Shown here piece after piece: positions 33,993 through 44,067 of a stretch of DNA of 64,000 nt; the first letter of the stretch is position 1, and the number at the start of each line of letters is the position of its first letter. The stretch spans positions 124,001 to 188,000 of the forward strand of contig JAFRXI010000048.1 of NCBI GenBank assembly GCA_017437755.1, written 5' to 3'. Under the pieces are notes generated by a model, which searched no databases, was not told the DNA's origin, and saw only the letters and a list, made by a program, of their open reading frames with translations. A program made the position numbers and the translations under genes. The stretch comes from Bacteroidales bacterium (GTDB lineage: Bacteria > Bacteroidota > Bacteroidia > Bacteroidales > UBA932).

Positions 33993-35240
33993 CTACTCCG
34001 TGTACTTGTTTATCAGGCGGATGATGAGGCTGTTGAGCAGTTCCACCTGATACTCACCCACGGTGGCGGCGATGTGATCATTGCCGATTCCGCTGTCGTT
34101 GGTGATGAAAACGTAAGTGCCACCCGTCGACACCGCAAAGAAGCGGAGCATGAACTCGGTGTTCTTGTCAACGCCGCTGGCCGCGATGGGGATTATCTTG
34201 ATGCCTTTTTCCGCATACAGTTTCACGGACTTCTGGAGACTTGCAATCACGCCCTCCTGGTCCTGGTGGGCCGGCGCATCCAGCAGCAGGAAAGCCAGCT
34301 TGGTACGGGCATTCCTGTCCCACGACAGGCTCTGCATCCCCACTTCCAGGGCAGTGTGCACCGCTTCAGGGTAGTCTCCGCCTCCGTCGGCCTTCTGCTG
34401 GGAGATGAAATTGGTGGTTGTGGTGAAATCAAAGGAGAAATCAGAGAAACGGGTCACGTATTCGTCACCCTTGTCGCGGTAGAACAGGGCCGCCGTCCGG
34501 AATGAAGTAGTGACGTTCTCGTTCCTGGTCTTATTGAGGATATCCAGGAGGTCGTCCTTGAGGAAATCGATTTCGTCGGCCATTGACCCTGTTGCATCCA
34601 CGATGAAGGCTATGTCGGCGTTGCGCTTCACCTCGGGGACCTTGGTGAGCACCACCTCGTTATAAACAGCACCCTGCGAAATGTCCCAGCCCGAGACCTT
34701 AGGGGCGTCGCTCCGGAGCACACCGTCCACCTTGAGCTGAAGCGCCCCGGGGTTCTCCTCCTTCTGGAAAAGCCCCGCCCAGCATTCAGCCCTGCCAAGG
34801 TTGTCGGAAACCGTGGACCAGATTTCTGCGCCCCTCCTTTCCAGGGACACGACGGCTCCAGGAACCGGATTTCCCTTGGAATCCACCACCTTCACCGCAA
34901 CGCGGTTGTTGGTATAGAAATGCCAGTAATCGGCTTTCCCGGAATAATCCTCCTGCTGCGGTTCCTGACCCTTGCCGGATACCGGAAGCATTAGACTGCT
35001 CCAGAAATCCCAGTTGTCAAGGTCGTTCCATTCGCCGGCGGTAACCCTTCCGGCCTGGGAATTGCCGTTCTGGCCACCGCCTTCGGAACCGGATCCGCCA
35101 TCAGAAACCGCACTTTCATAAGCGTCGGGAGCATCGACCCTCCCTGCGATATCGCCATACACTCCGTCATAGCCCCTGCTGCAAGAAACCGCGGCGAGAA
35201 AGGGGAGCACCCCCAAAACAAATCCATATATCCTTTTCAT
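33993..35240 (-). CDS. von Willebrand A domain lipoprotein
   Basis: About 415 residues from the ATG at 35240 (an ATG three codons upstream is also open). Lipobox LAAVSC is followed by a long Gly/Ser/Asn-rich tether (about residues 48-65) and an Ig-like carboxypeptidase-regulatory-type domain (VAVKVVDSKGNPVPGAVVSL). The vWA domain begins near 205: IAFIVDATGSMADE holds a MIDAS-type metal site (D, T, S) and LLLDAPAH carries the later aspartate. It probably works outside the cell in metal-dependent protein binding. It has no operon partner in the window. Confidence 0.85.
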   Translation of the reverse strand: MKRIYGFVLGVLPFLAAVSCSRGYDGVYGDIAGRVDAPDAYESAVSDGGSGSEGGGQNGNSQAGRVTAGEWNDLDNWDFWSSLMLPVSGKGQEPQQEDYSGKADYWHFYTNNRVAVKVVDSKGNPVPGAVVSLERRGAEIWSTVSDNLGRAECWAGLFQKEENPGALQLKVDGVLRSDAPKVSGWDISQGAVYNEVVLTKVPEVKRNADIAFIVDATGSMADEIDFLKDDLLDILNKTRNENVTTSFRTAALFYRDKGDEYVTRFSDFSFDFTTTTNFISQQKADGGGDYPEAVHTALEVGMQSLSWDRNARTKLAFLLLDAPAHQDQEGVIASLQKSVKLYAEKGIKIIPIAASGVDKNTEFMLRFFAVSTGGTYVFITNDSGIGNDHIAATVGEYQVELLNSLIIRLINKYTE

Positions 35241-35327
35241 GTCAATCAAGGCCGCATTTTATCCGACGGCCATAATCATAATCCAAAGAAGCGGATTTCT
35301 TGCACGGAAAAAAACGGAAGAATACGT

Positions 35328-36728
35328 TTATGGTTTCAGATAAGGCTTCACCTTTTCCCATTCATCCTTCATCTCATAAGGAAGCTCCCATGCGTTACCC
35401 TTGGAATCCCCGATGTACATCTTGCAGATTGACAGCTTGTTGGGGACGCCGTCAGACCACAGGCACACGAAGGGGTCGCGCCCGTCCATGACCCGGCGCA
35501 CATAGCCGTGGTTGCGGGGACTGTCCTTGGTATAGTCGTATTCCTTCTTCCAATGCCTGCCGCCGTCACGGGACACCCATGAGGCCACCTCTCCGCCTGC
35601 ATACCAGCGGAAAGCCCCGTCCCCGGTTGGAGCAATCACACGCCAGAGGCCGTCTTCAACCCAGATCGACCCGGTATCATAGTTGTGAGTGGACCTGGTG
35701 ATGAAATGGAATTCCCACTTCTTCCCCGTCCAGTGCGCCACATGCCACTCCCTGAGCCCCTGCCGGGGACCCGGATTGAATCCGCGCCCGGTCACGTAAA
35801 GTATCACGGGACGGCCCTTGGCATCGAAATTCACATCCTTGATATAGACGTTCAGCCCCTCCGATTCCGCGTCCAGGATAAGCGAGGGATGGCTCCGGGT
35901 GGTCACCGGAAGCTCCACCGGCGTGCCGTCGACAAGTGTCCACGTCTGTCCGAAATCGGCCGTCTGGAGATAGTAGATATTGGTACGGGTATCCACGTTG
36001 CCGTTCAGGTGCCTGTTGAAGGCCGTGGCCAGAAGGCCGTCCCCGCGCTGCCCGATAATCTGATAGTGACCGGAATTCTTGTCGCCCGGCATCTTGATGG
36101 AGGCAATCTGCTTATGGGGAGTCCAGTTTACACCGTCCGGACTGGTCTGGTAGAACAGCTGACGCACGCCGTCGTACCTGGTGAAGAACAGGAAATGTCC
36201 CTTCCCGGGCACATATCTCGGCTGGGGATAAGCCATGACCGACTCGCCCTTAAACTCAAACCTTTCGATGCTGTAAGGCTCGGTACTGCGATAACGCCGG
36301 CCCATCCGCTTATTGCTGCGCCCTGATACGTATACCCATACATAGCCCTCCGCGTCCAGGAGGATGGCCGGGTTGTCGTGCGGATCGCTTACTCCACGCT
36401 TGTCGTAGACAACCGTGGGCTTGCATACCATTCCGGTCTTATGGTCATAGCAACCGGCCATGCAAAGGAGGTGCGTTTCATCTTCCGAGGTAGTTCCGCC
36501 ATACACGAAAAAGGTCCTGTCGACCTCCGGCGCATAGATGGCCAGGGGCGAATGCTTGGCCGTGTATGTGGCGAACCCGCCGGAATACTTGACGCCGTAC
36601 TCGGTGGATTTGCCCAGCTCGAACCAGATGGAGCGGTAACCGTCCACCTTGGCGTTGTCCATCACTTCCTGCGAAAAGGCGCTCCATGCACACAGGAGGC
36701 CCATTATTATCAGTCCAGTCCTTTTCAT
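35328..36728 (-). CDS. BNR_4 beta-propeller glycan-active enzyme 1, secreted
   Basis: A 466-residue secreted protein from the ATG at 36728, which yields the signal MKRTGLIIMGLLCAWSAFSQ and overlaps the upstream stop by four bases. The whole mature chain is a seven-bladed propeller of the BNR_4 kind: GYRSIWFELG, YSGGFATYTAKHSPLAIYAP (H59), SDPHDNPAI (H117), RYDGVRQLFYQTSPDGVNW, SGHYQI (H221), AFNRHLNGNVDTRTNIYY and STHNYDTGSIW (H348). This fold includes polysaccharide lyases of PL24/25/27 and GH145 rhamnosidases. The same residues recur in the paralog at 53276-55267. With GH88 in the operon a lyase is likely, but not certain. Confidence 0.8.
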   Translation of the reverse strand: MKRTGLIIMGLLCAWSAFSQEVMDNAKVDGYRSIWFELGKSTEYGVKYSGGFATYTAKHSPLAIYAPEVDRTFFVYGGTTSEDETHLLCMAGCYDHKTGMVCKPTVVYDKRGVSDPHDNPAILLDAEGYVWVYVSGRSNKRMGRRYRSTEPYSIERFEFKGESVMAYPQPRYVPGKGHFLFFTRYDGVRQLFYQTSPDGVNWTPHKQIASIKMPGDKNSGHYQIIGQRGDGLLATAFNRHLNGNVDTRTNIYYLQTADFGQTWTLVDGTPVELPVTTRSHPSLILDAESEGLNVYIKDVNFDAKGRPVILYVTGRGFNPGPRQGLREWHVAHWTGKKWEFHFITRSTHNYDTGSIWVEDGLWRVIAPTGDGAFRWYAGGEVASWVSRDGGRHWKKEYDYTKDSPRNHGYVRRVMDGRDPFVCLWSDGVPNKLSICKMYIGDSKGNAWELPYEMKDEWEKVKPYLKP

Positions 36729-37681
36729 CTGTAATGCTCCTGATTCTCGTCCTGCCATTCATTGACCCCGTCGCGGATACGGTTGCGGAAACACAGCGTA
36801 TCGCGGACGTTCATCCTGCCGCCGGATCCGTAAGGCGTATCGTATTCCAGGTACAATTCCCTGTCCTGCAGAAGTTTGGCCCCGTTGAAACGGCCGCTTC
36901 CGGTGATGGAACCGTTCATTGAGGAAACCGTGATGTCGTTGCCGCTGAAGGAAAGCCTCATGCCGCCTGCCACACCCGTCATCTTGGAGCAGGTCAGGGT
37001 GGAAGCATCCTCGGTGACAAGGAGATAGACGCTGTCGTCGGCAAGGGTTCCCACAACCCTGTTCTTCTGGACCTGCTTGCCCGACTCGTCAAAGACGGTG
37101 AGCGTTCCGTGATGAGTCCAATTACCAAAGAACTGATTCTCGCAACGAACGGCAATCACTTCAAAATCAAGCCCCTCCACTACTTCGTCAGCATCGGCGG
37201 AAACAATCTTCACGCCAATTGCATACCCGGGCTTGTAGGCGTTGGGGTCGGCAAAGAGGGCATCGGTAGCCCTGACGGTCACAGTCCCCGTATGACGCCC
37301 GGCAGGGATCTTGAGCCCCTCCATGCCCGTTACGGTAAAGTCTCCGGGAGGGAGCGGTTCCAGCGAAGAGACACCGGCACTGCGGAACGCAGCGGCCACA
37401 TAATCGCCGGAAACCCCGTCGGAACCCATCATTCCCCGATAGGCGTCTCCGTTTACAAGACTGTTGTCGATTGACAGCTTCACGGCCCTGTCGCGGCCGT
37501 TCTGCATCACGCCGCCCAGCGCCACCGTCACGTCAAAGGAAGCGCCTTCCCCTATCACAAAGGTCCGCAGGTCATACTGGTAGGCAAAGAAGACCCCGTC
37601 ACTGTCGTAATCCCTGACATAATCCTGGTAGCAACCGCTGAGCGCGATTGCACCTATAAGCAATATACTGAACTTTTTCAT
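36725..37681 (-). CDS. DUF1735-type surface lipoprotein
   Basis: About 318 residues from the ATG at 37681 (MKKFSILLIGAIALSGC, a clean lipoprotein signal); an in-frame ATG at 37705 would overlap the SusD-like gene. The N-terminal half follows the DUF1735 pattern (FFAYQYDLRTFVIGEGASFD, VALGGVMQNGRDRAVKLSID, GRHTGTVTVRATDALFADPN). The C-terminal part is a beta-rich lipocalin-like domain (FFGNWTHHGTLTVFDE). Proteins of this class follow SusD in many loci and are thought to bind glycan at the surface. No catalytic residues are visible. Confidence 0.8.
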   Translation of the reverse strand: MKKFSILLIGAIALSGCYQDYVRDYDSDGVFFAYQYDLRTFVIGEGASFDVTVALGGVMQNGRDRAVKLSIDNSLVNGDAYRGMMGSDGVSGDYVAAAFRSAGVSSLEPLPPGDFTVTGMEGLKIPAGRHTGTVTVRATDALFADPNAYKPGYAIGVKIVSADADEVVEGLDFEVIAVRCENQFFGNWTHHGTLTVFDESGKQVQKNRVVGTLADDSVYLLVTEDASTLTCSKMTGVAGGMRLSFSGNDITVSSMNGSITGSGRFNGAKLLQDRELYLEYDTPYGSGGRMNVRDTLCFRNRIRDGVNEWQDENQEHYR

Positions 37682-37686
37682 ACCCG

Positions 37687-39486
37687 TTATCTCCATGTTT
37701 CCCATCCTTCATTCTGTTCCAGCAGGGGCGCCTTCCGCATCTCGGTATAGGGAAGGGGCATCCAGAGCGACGGATACTGTCTCTTCTCGAGTTCCTCCAC
37801 CGAATAGGTCCTGTTTTCGCCATCCTGTTCTATCCGGATCCTGTGGATGGGAATATTTATCTCGGAAACATCTGTGGCCCAGCGCCGTACGTTATGGAAG
37901 CGATGTCCCTCGAAGCAGGTCTCGATCCGCCACTCGTTCTTCACCAGGGCATCGAAAGCGAGGAATCCCTGCGCCGCGCATTCATCCAGGTACGGGTCGC
38001 CCGACGCTCCTATTCCCTTTACGCCGCCCTCGGTGGGACGCCTGCGGATATAGGAGAGCGCATCCTTTGCCGAAAGGCCGTAGGTCTCACTGTCCAGCGG
38101 CCCCACCACGTTGTTGGCGGCTTCCGCAAAGGCAAGCAGCATGTGCGTCCAGCGAAGGAAGAAGATGCAGTGCTGCGCCGTCTCCACGGAATTGTCGGCC
38201 TTATTCCACCCTGTATACACGAACTTACGGATATAATATCCTGTTGGTGAAGTATTTACAAGTCCGGGCGCATCGGCGCCACCCTCTGCCGAGTTAAATG
38301 TATACATGATATCGGACGAGTTGGTGTTGCGGACCACCCGGGCCCCGTCATAGAAGATGTCTTCATAGAAGCGCGGATCACGGCCGATATAAGGCCTGGC
38401 CGGATCATAACCGCCCTCGGGACGGTCGATGGGATAGCCGTTGGCCATCGGGAAGGCGTCCACCAGCTCCTGGGTGGGACCGTAGTTGGCATTGCCGTTG
38501 AAACCCTGAGGGTAGAAAGCGGTCTCATAGGTGGAGTTGGACGATATCTGCGAGATGTAATAAGCCTCCTGGGCGTTGGGATTCAGCCACATGAAGGATT
38601 TGGCGGGGTCGAATCCGTCCGTCACGACTCCTTCCACATCAAGCTTGTAATCAATGGCTTCCTTGGCTGCAAGCGCCGCCTTGTGCCACCGGCTGACATC
38701 GCCGGAAGTATTGTAGGCGGGCGAGGCCCAGGTCAGAAGGGCCAGCGCCTTGAGCGCCATCGCCGAGGCCCCGTCCATCCTGCGGTACCGCACCGCTCCA
38801 AGGACTGGGATCATCTCCTCTTCCTTGAGGAAGTCACGGTTTCCCAGCGGCAGGTAGCGGATTGCCGAATCGCAGTCGGCGACCACCCGGGCTATGCAGT
38901 CCTCGAAGGGAGCGCGCTCGATGGTGCGCATGTCGGCCGAAGAGGGATCCATGGGCTCCGTCAGCAGCGGGACGCCCAGAAGGGCCCCTGAAACCGCACC
39001 GCGGCCGCCGAACCATTTCAGCAGGTCGTACAGATACCAGGCGCGGAGAGCGTAGGCATCGCCCTGCAGGGCCCGCTGGAGATTACGGTTGGCCGTTTTA
39101 TCAACCATATACCTGGTATTGAGCCCCAGGTCGTCCTTGAGGAAGAGATTGCAGTAGTAAATCCCCATGTAATCGCGCTTGTATGCCGATGAGAAGGGGT
39201 TTTCCGAGGGCAGGCTGACGCCGGTAGCCATCTTGTATCCGTCAGTATTGCGGTTCCGCCAGGTCATGTTGTCCGACAGGCCGTCCCCGCCTATATAATC
39301 CATGGACAGATAGGTGGACGGGCGGAGCGAATAAGCCTTCTCCACATATCCCCGCACCAGCGAAGGATAATCCTCATAATTCTCTTCATTGTAGCTGCCG
39401 TTAGGAAGCGGCTCCAGGAATTTTGCGCACGCCGCCACCACAATCATGGCCGGCAGCAAAGTAATAATATGCTTGTCCATACGCAT
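37687..39486 (-). CDS. SusD-like glycan-binding lipoprotein 4
   Basis: A 599-residue SusD/RagB-family lipoprotein (lipobox MIVVAAC followed by AKFLEPLPNGSYN). Family blocks are ALQGDAYALRAWYLYDLLKWFGG, MLLAFAEAANNVVGP and the C-terminal YPSLWMPLPYTEMRKAPLLEQNEG. Its ATG overlaps the preceding SusC stop as TGATG; an ATG two codons in (39480) is also possible. It partners the shortened SusC-like receptor at 39486-42194 and is followed by the DUF1735 lipoprotein. Confidence 0.93.
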   Translation of the reverse strand: MRMDKHIITLLPAMIVVAACAKFLEPLPNGSYNEENYEDYPSLVRGYVEKAYSLRPSTYLSMDYIGGDGLSDNMTWRNRNTDGYKMATGVSLPSENPFSSAYKRDYMGIYYCNLFLKDDLGLNTRYMVDKTANRNLQRALQGDAYALRAWYLYDLLKWFGGRGAVSGALLGVPLLTEPMDPSSADMRTIERAPFEDCIARVVADCDSAIRYLPLGNRDFLKEEEMIPVLGAVRYRRMDGASAMALKALALLTWASPAYNTSGDVSRWHKAALAAKEAIDYKLDVEGVVTDGFDPAKSFMWLNPNAQEAYYISQISSNSTYETAFYPQGFNGNANYGPTQELVDAFPMANGYPIDRPEGGYDPARPYIGRDPRFYEDIFYDGARVVRNTNSSDIMYTFNSAEGGADAPGLVNTSPTGYYIRKFVYTGWNKADNSVETAQHCIFFLRWTHMLLAFAEAANNVVGPLDSETYGLSAKDALSYIRRRPTEGGVKGIGASGDPYLDECAAQGFLAFDALVKNEWRIETCFEGHRFHNVRRWATDVSEINIPIHRIRIEQDGENRTYSVEELEKRQYPSLWMPLPYTEMRKAPLLEQNEGWETWR

Positions 39487-42194
39487 CAGAATGAGAATTT
39501 AACCCCGGCCAGGAAGGTCCGGAAGAAGGGATAATTGCTTACGCCGGCATCGATGTCCTCCGGATCCACGTACGGGATGGAGGTCAGGGTCAGCAGGTCG
39601 CCTCCCGTCAGCGAGAACCGGATTGCGCCCAGCCACGACACCTTGGGATGGATGGTATACGAGAGTGACAGGGTCCTGAGTTTGAAGAATCCGCCCTTGC
39701 GGAGCCAGAAGTCGGAAAGGAGGAAATTCGTCTGCGACTTGTCGTAGGCCAGACGGGGATAGGCTCCGCCGAGATTGTCCACCACGAAGGCGGAATAGTT
39801 GCTGTCGCCCCATCCGTTCCAGAAATACCCGCTGTTCAGCGCCCGGTCATAGAACGCCCTTCCAGAACCCGCGACATACAGTTCCAGGCCCTTCCAGGCA
39901 AAACTCAGATCCAGGGTGTAACGCAGTCTGGGACAGGAGTTTCCGATTATCTTACGATCATTGTCATTGATCACGCCGTCGTTGTTGAGGTCCTGGTACA
40001 CAAGGTCTCCGGCCTCGTCCTTCCCGGTGCATACATAGCCCCTGATCGCATCGGTATCGCTGCCGGTGAGCCTCTGCCAGTCGTACACCCAGTTGTCGTC
40101 CACCACGCGGGTGTCGGTACGCTTCCATGTGGCTGCACCCAGGCCGGCCTCGAAGGAGAAATCGCCCCAGGCATGTCCGTAGCGGAGATTGAATTCGGCG
40201 CCCCTGGTCCGGATAGCCTCATAATTCTCATAGAGGGCGGTTCCGTCCCAGCCATATACCAGGCTGTATTCGCTCATGGTATTGGCCAGCAGTCCGGTCT
40301 GGTCCACCAGGAAGAATTTGGCTCCTGCCGAAAGCCCCCAGGCCAGGCCGGCCTTGATTCCGAGGTCGAATTCGGTATATTTGGGCCAGGTAAGCTCCGG
40401 ATTGGCCAGGCGTTCCACCGTGGTGTAGTTCACCGTCTGCTTGTCCACGCCAAACCACTGGTAGGCGGTTGCGGGGCCATAGGTCGCCGTATTGCTGAGG
40501 TCATAGCTGGCCTGGTAGCGGTAGTTGGACGAGAAGATGTCCGACGCCCCTATCTGGCCGGCCTGCGCATAGAGTTTAAGCTCGCTGACCGCCCTGGCGC
40601 CCTTCATAAACGGCTCTGCAGCAATGTTCCAAGTAACGGCTCCGGTGGGAAACAACCCCCAACGGCGGAGCGGGGCGAACTTGGGAGCGCCGGCTGCCTG
40701 GAGCGAGAAGGCCGCCGCATAGCGGTTCTTCCATGACCAGGAGGCACCGGCACGGCCGGAAACCAGGCGTTCGTTGAAACTGTTTCCGGAGCGGGAACCG
40801 TCGGAAAGATACCACGACAACCCGGCTGAAACATGGTGTCCGCCGAAGGTCCGGTCGTAGGTAAGGTCTTCAGTCACGATGAGCGACTGGACAGTGGTGG
40901 TGGAGAAGGTCTGCTTGGTAGGAGACTTCACGCCCAGGTGGGAAGAAAGGTCCTCCAGGTAGTTTGTCGAATCCCAGAAATAGGCCAGGTAATCGTTGTC
41001 CTTGCCCACGGAGGTATAGTAGAACGAGCCGAAGTTGACGGCGGTGACGCTCTTCAGTCCCTTCAGCATAAAGCCGAAATCCAGGTCCAGATGGGCGCGG
41101 AACATGCCGCTGCGCGACTTGGCGGTATAGAAGCCGCCGTCCACCGTTTCAGCATATGGGTTGCTGGTGAAGGTCCTGGAGACGGTATAGATGGCCGAAC
41201 CGGCCTTGTCGTCATCGAGGCCGCTGTCGCCGCGGCTGAGACCGAGGGCCACGGGGAAAGCCACGGCCGGAACGCTCCTCCAGGCATATAGCGTGGAGCG
41301 GTTCCCCCGGCGTATTCCCATCAGGCCCTTGAAGTCGGCTCCCGCCTCTATCCATTGGCCTATCCTGGTTGTGACGCTCATCAGCAGGTTGAACTGCGTA
41401 TTGTCGCTGGCGGGGCCCACCCGGTAGAGGTCGCCCTCATTGATCCCGGTAAAGGAGAAATTGTATTTGACCTGGGACGAGCCGCCTCCGACGCCTACTC
41501 CAAAGCGGGTCACCGGCTTGATGTCCCTGAGGATCAGGGAGCGGTAATCCACGTTCGGGGTCACCTTGTCGTACATGTCGGCACGCGCGAACCCGGCGAT
41601 GTCGGCATCGGTGTAGAGCTTGCTGTATCCGGAGGCCTCGCGGGCCGCATTGTTCAGGCGGGCGTAGGTCACGCCGTCGGACCATTCCGGCATCCGGTCC
41701 ACTATGCCCACACCGGACTCGGCGTAGACATCCGTCTTCATCGGGGTATTATACGTTCCCTGCCGCGTACGGATGTGGACGGCACCCTGGGAGGCAAACG
41801 GCACCAGGCCGTTCTTGTCGTGGACGTCGGTCACGTACTCCACGGATTCGATCTGGGAAGGCTGCAGCCAGAACTGCGAGAGCGGTACGGGCACGCCGTC
41901 TACGAACACGGTCTGCCCCGTAAAGCCCTTGGATGCCGATGAGATGGCACCGCTGGAAAACAGGGGCGACCCCAGGTTGGAGGTTGAATAGGTGGTCTGG
42001 CCGTGGTGTCCGATAATGTCCAGCCCGGGAAGCAGGCCGCTGAGCCGGGCCCGGATATCCAGCCCCGAGGCCTTCTCCAGCAAGGCGGAATCCGCCCGCT
42101 CGGCCGTCGAGACGGAAAGCAGCGAATCGGCACGCTGGGCACCCAGCGGAAGGGACAATAGCAGCCCCGCTATGAATATGATTCTCTTGTCCAT
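39486..42194 (-). CDS. Short SusC-like TonB-dependent receptor without the N-terminal domain
   Basis: From the ATG at 42194 the protein has 902 residues with a signal peptide (MDKRIIFIAGLLLSLPLGAQ); the longer open frame upstream lies inside the SusD-like gene and is not used. After the signal the CarboxypepD_reg domain and the usual VVVGYG motif of SusC are missing and the chain goes almost directly into the plug (LSGLLPGLDIIGHHGQTTYS, VFVDGVPVPLSQFW). The barrel ends RTFLAGVKFSF, as expected. It begins one base after the SusD-like stop. Whether the missing domain changes TonB coupling is open. Confidence 0.9.
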   Translation of the reverse strand: MDKRIIFIAGLLLSLPLGAQRADSLLSVSTAERADSALLEKASGLDIRARLSGLLPGLDIIGHHGQTTYSTSNLGSPLFSSGAISSASKGFTGQTVFVDGVPVPLSQFWLQPSQIESVEYVTDVHDKNGLVPFASQGAVHIRTRQGTYNTPMKTDVYAESGVGIVDRMPEWSDGVTYARLNNAAREASGYSKLYTDADIAGFARADMYDKVTPNVDYRSLILRDIKPVTRFGVGVGGGSSQVKYNFSFTGINEGDLYRVGPASDNTQFNLLMSVTTRIGQWIEAGADFKGLMGIRRGNRSTLYAWRSVPAVAFPVALGLSRGDSGLDDDKAGSAIYTVSRTFTSNPYAETVDGGFYTAKSRSGMFRAHLDLDFGFMLKGLKSVTAVNFGSFYYTSVGKDNDYLAYFWDSTNYLEDLSSHLGVKSPTKQTFSTTTVQSLIVTEDLTYDRTFGGHHVSAGLSWYLSDGSRSGNSFNERLVSGRAGASWSWKNRYAAAFSLQAAGAPKFAPLRRWGLFPTGAVTWNIAAEPFMKGARAVSELKLYAQAGQIGASDIFSSNYRYQASYDLSNTATYGPATAYQWFGVDKQTVNYTTVERLANPELTWPKYTEFDLGIKAGLAWGLSAGAKFFLVDQTGLLANTMSEYSLVYGWDGTALYENYEAIRTRGAEFNLRYGHAWGDFSFEAGLGAATWKRTDTRVVDDNWVYDWQRLTGSDTDAIRGYVCTGKDEAGDLVYQDLNNDGVINDNDRKIIGNSCPRLRYTLDLSFAWKGLELYVAGSGRAFYDRALNSGYFWNGWGDSNYSAFVVDNLGGAYPRLAYDKSQTNFLLSDFWLRKGGFFKLRTLSLSYTIHPKVSWLGAIRFSLTGGDLLTLTSIPYVDPEDIDAGVSNYPFFRTFLAGVKFSF

Positions 42195-42195
42195 G

Positions 42196-44055
42196 CTATT
42201 GCCATCTTTCATTGTTCTTGAACTTGAGGAGTTTGTTGGCCTCGCTGTCCGGGAACGGCCAGGTGTACATACAGTCCTTCCACGTGCACTGGCGGTTCTC
42301 AGGGATAGGCCTGCGCTCATACCGGCGCCCCACGGGATGGGCGGCATCCACGTCGCAGGACTCCACATACATGCCGTACAGCGTCTTTGTCATGCATTCC
42401 GGCGCCGTTTTCCAGCGGCGGATGTCAAAGTAATATTGGTTGTCCTCGAAGGCGAGTTCAACGCAACGCTCGTTCCGGACACGGGGACGGAAGGCATCGG
42501 CGGAGACGGTGAACTTTGCCATGACGTCAGGCATGCCGATCCTGTGACGGATGGTATTGACTGCCTCGACGGCGGTCAGGTCCATGTCCCCGGCCTTTCC
42601 CTGCGGGCCGTACGCCTCGTTCACGCATTCGGCATAGCCGAGGTACAGCTCGGCGAGCCGGGCCATGGGAGAGAGCAGGTAATAGGACTTGTCCTGGTCG
42701 CCGCGAGCCCCCCTCCACTGCTTGCGGCAGTAGTAGCCCGTATTGGAATAACCCTTGCCGTCGTTGGTGCCCCATGCCATTCCGAAAGCCTGGCTGACCG
42801 ATGAAATGCTCGTGTTGGGCCAGGATTTGGAGGCGGGGTTGTAATGGATGTTCACATAACCCGACACGTACGGGGTGGTGGAACGGTCGTGCAGGATTGT
42901 AAGGTCAAATCGGGGATCCAGCCCCTCATACGGGTTCTGCTCGTTGTAATGTCCGGCTGCTGCCGCCGCGGCTCGGTCGGCCTCGGTTTCCAGCGGCTCC
43001 CCGTAGATGGTCTCGTACTTGTCCACGAAATTCTGCGTAGGGCAGATGCCGGAAGCATTGGAATAATAACTCTGGGGATAGCCGGTAATACCCGAGAATG
43101 ACGACAGGTTGGGACGGCCGCTGTGCGCATAACCCCAGAGCACTTCGTTGGTGGATGTCTTTCCGAAGAAATTGTCGGTGTATTCGTAGGCATCCTGAAG
43201 TGCATACTGGTTGTTGAGGGCCTCGGAGAGCGCAAGCGCATAGGCATCGGCCGCGTCGGCCCAGTCCTGCGTCCCGTTAAGGTTGCTCAGCGGAGAGGCC
43301 GCGTACATAAGAGCACGCGCCCGCATAGCCAGGGCGGTACAGCCGCTGGGGCGGTCCATGTCGGACGCGTTCAGGTGGCCGGCCACTCCGGGAACGGCAT
43401 CACGGCGCATCTTCCCTGCCTGCTTGAGGTACTCATAGGCGGTATACATATCCTCGGCGGCAAGCCTGTATGTCTCATAGGAGGAAAGCCGCTCCAGGTC
43501 CCAGTCGTCCTTTGACGCCTCGGCGATGTAGGGCATTCCGCCAAAGAACCGGCAGAGCACGAAGTGCGCGTATCCCCTTACGAAATAGGCCTGGCCCAGC
43601 AGGTCGTTCTTTTCCGAAGGACGCGCGTTGGTGAGCATGCCGATATTCTCGATGGACCGGTTGGCGACGTGGATGATCTTGAACATCGCCGCCGCGATCG
43701 GCCGCCGCTTGGCGTCGAAGGTGAAGTCCGAGACGGTCTCCTGCGACAGTTTTCCGATCTTGACTTCCTGCTGGGCGCGCAGAAGACGGCCCGCGTCGGC
43801 CGCATCCGTGGTGGAGACAAGGGAGAAGCGGCGGTCGTTGTAGTCCACATACATCGGATACCCCTCGTGTATGTTCAGCGGGGTGTACGTCGTCTCGGTG
43901 GTAAAGATATAGTCGAAATACTGGCAGTAATTCTTGTATGTGGAGAACACGTCCTCGTCGGAGAGGCCGAGTTCGGGGTCCACATCCAGCCAGTTGCATC
44001 CTCCGGCCACGGTCAGGAGAGATACCATTAATAGGAGTAATCTGCTTCTTTTCAT
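42196..44055 (-). CDS. SusD-like glycan-binding lipoprotein 3
   Basis: A 619-residue SusD/RagB-family lipoprotein (lipobox LLTVAGGCNWLDVDPE). It shows the family blocks GQAYFVRGYAHFVLCRFFGG, MARLAELYLGYAECVNEAYG and RNERCVELAFEDNQYYFDIR, and ends CMYTWPFPDSEANKLLKFKN. It lies 12 bases after the full-length SusC-like gene, with which it forms a pair, and one base before the short SusC. Confidence 0.95.
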   Translation of the reverse strand: MKRSRLLLLMVSLLTVAGGCNWLDVDPELGLSDEDVFSTYKNYCQYFDYIFTTETTYTPLNIHEGYPMYVDYNDRRFSLVSTTDAADAGRLLRAQQEVKIGKLSQETVSDFTFDAKRRPIAAAMFKIIHVANRSIENIGMLTNARPSEKNDLLGQAYFVRGYAHFVLCRFFGGMPYIAEASKDDWDLERLSSYETYRLAAEDMYTAYEYLKQAGKMRRDAVPGVAGHLNASDMDRPSGCTALAMRARALMYAASPLSNLNGTQDWADAADAYALALSEALNNQYALQDAYEYTDNFFGKTSTNEVLWGYAHSGRPNLSSFSGITGYPQSYYSNASGICPTQNFVDKYETIYGEPLETEADRAAAAAAGHYNEQNPYEGLDPRFDLTILHDRSTTPYVSGYVNIHYNPASKSWPNTSISSVSQAFGMAWGTNDGKGYSNTGYYCRKQWRGARGDQDKSYYLLSPMARLAELYLGYAECVNEAYGPQGKAGDMDLTAVEAVNTIRHRIGMPDVMAKFTVSADAFRPRVRNERCVELAFEDNQYYFDIRRWKTAPECMTKTLYGMYVESCDVDAAHPVGRRYERRPIPENRQCTWKDCMYTWPFPDSEANKLLKFKNNERWQ

Positions 44056-44067
44056 TTTCGGAAGGAT

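Noticed and set aside
42195..42368. Longer start for the short SusC-like receptor
   Set aside because: The 58 extra residues lie inside the SusD-like gene, are Arg/Ser-rich and would bury the signal peptide.
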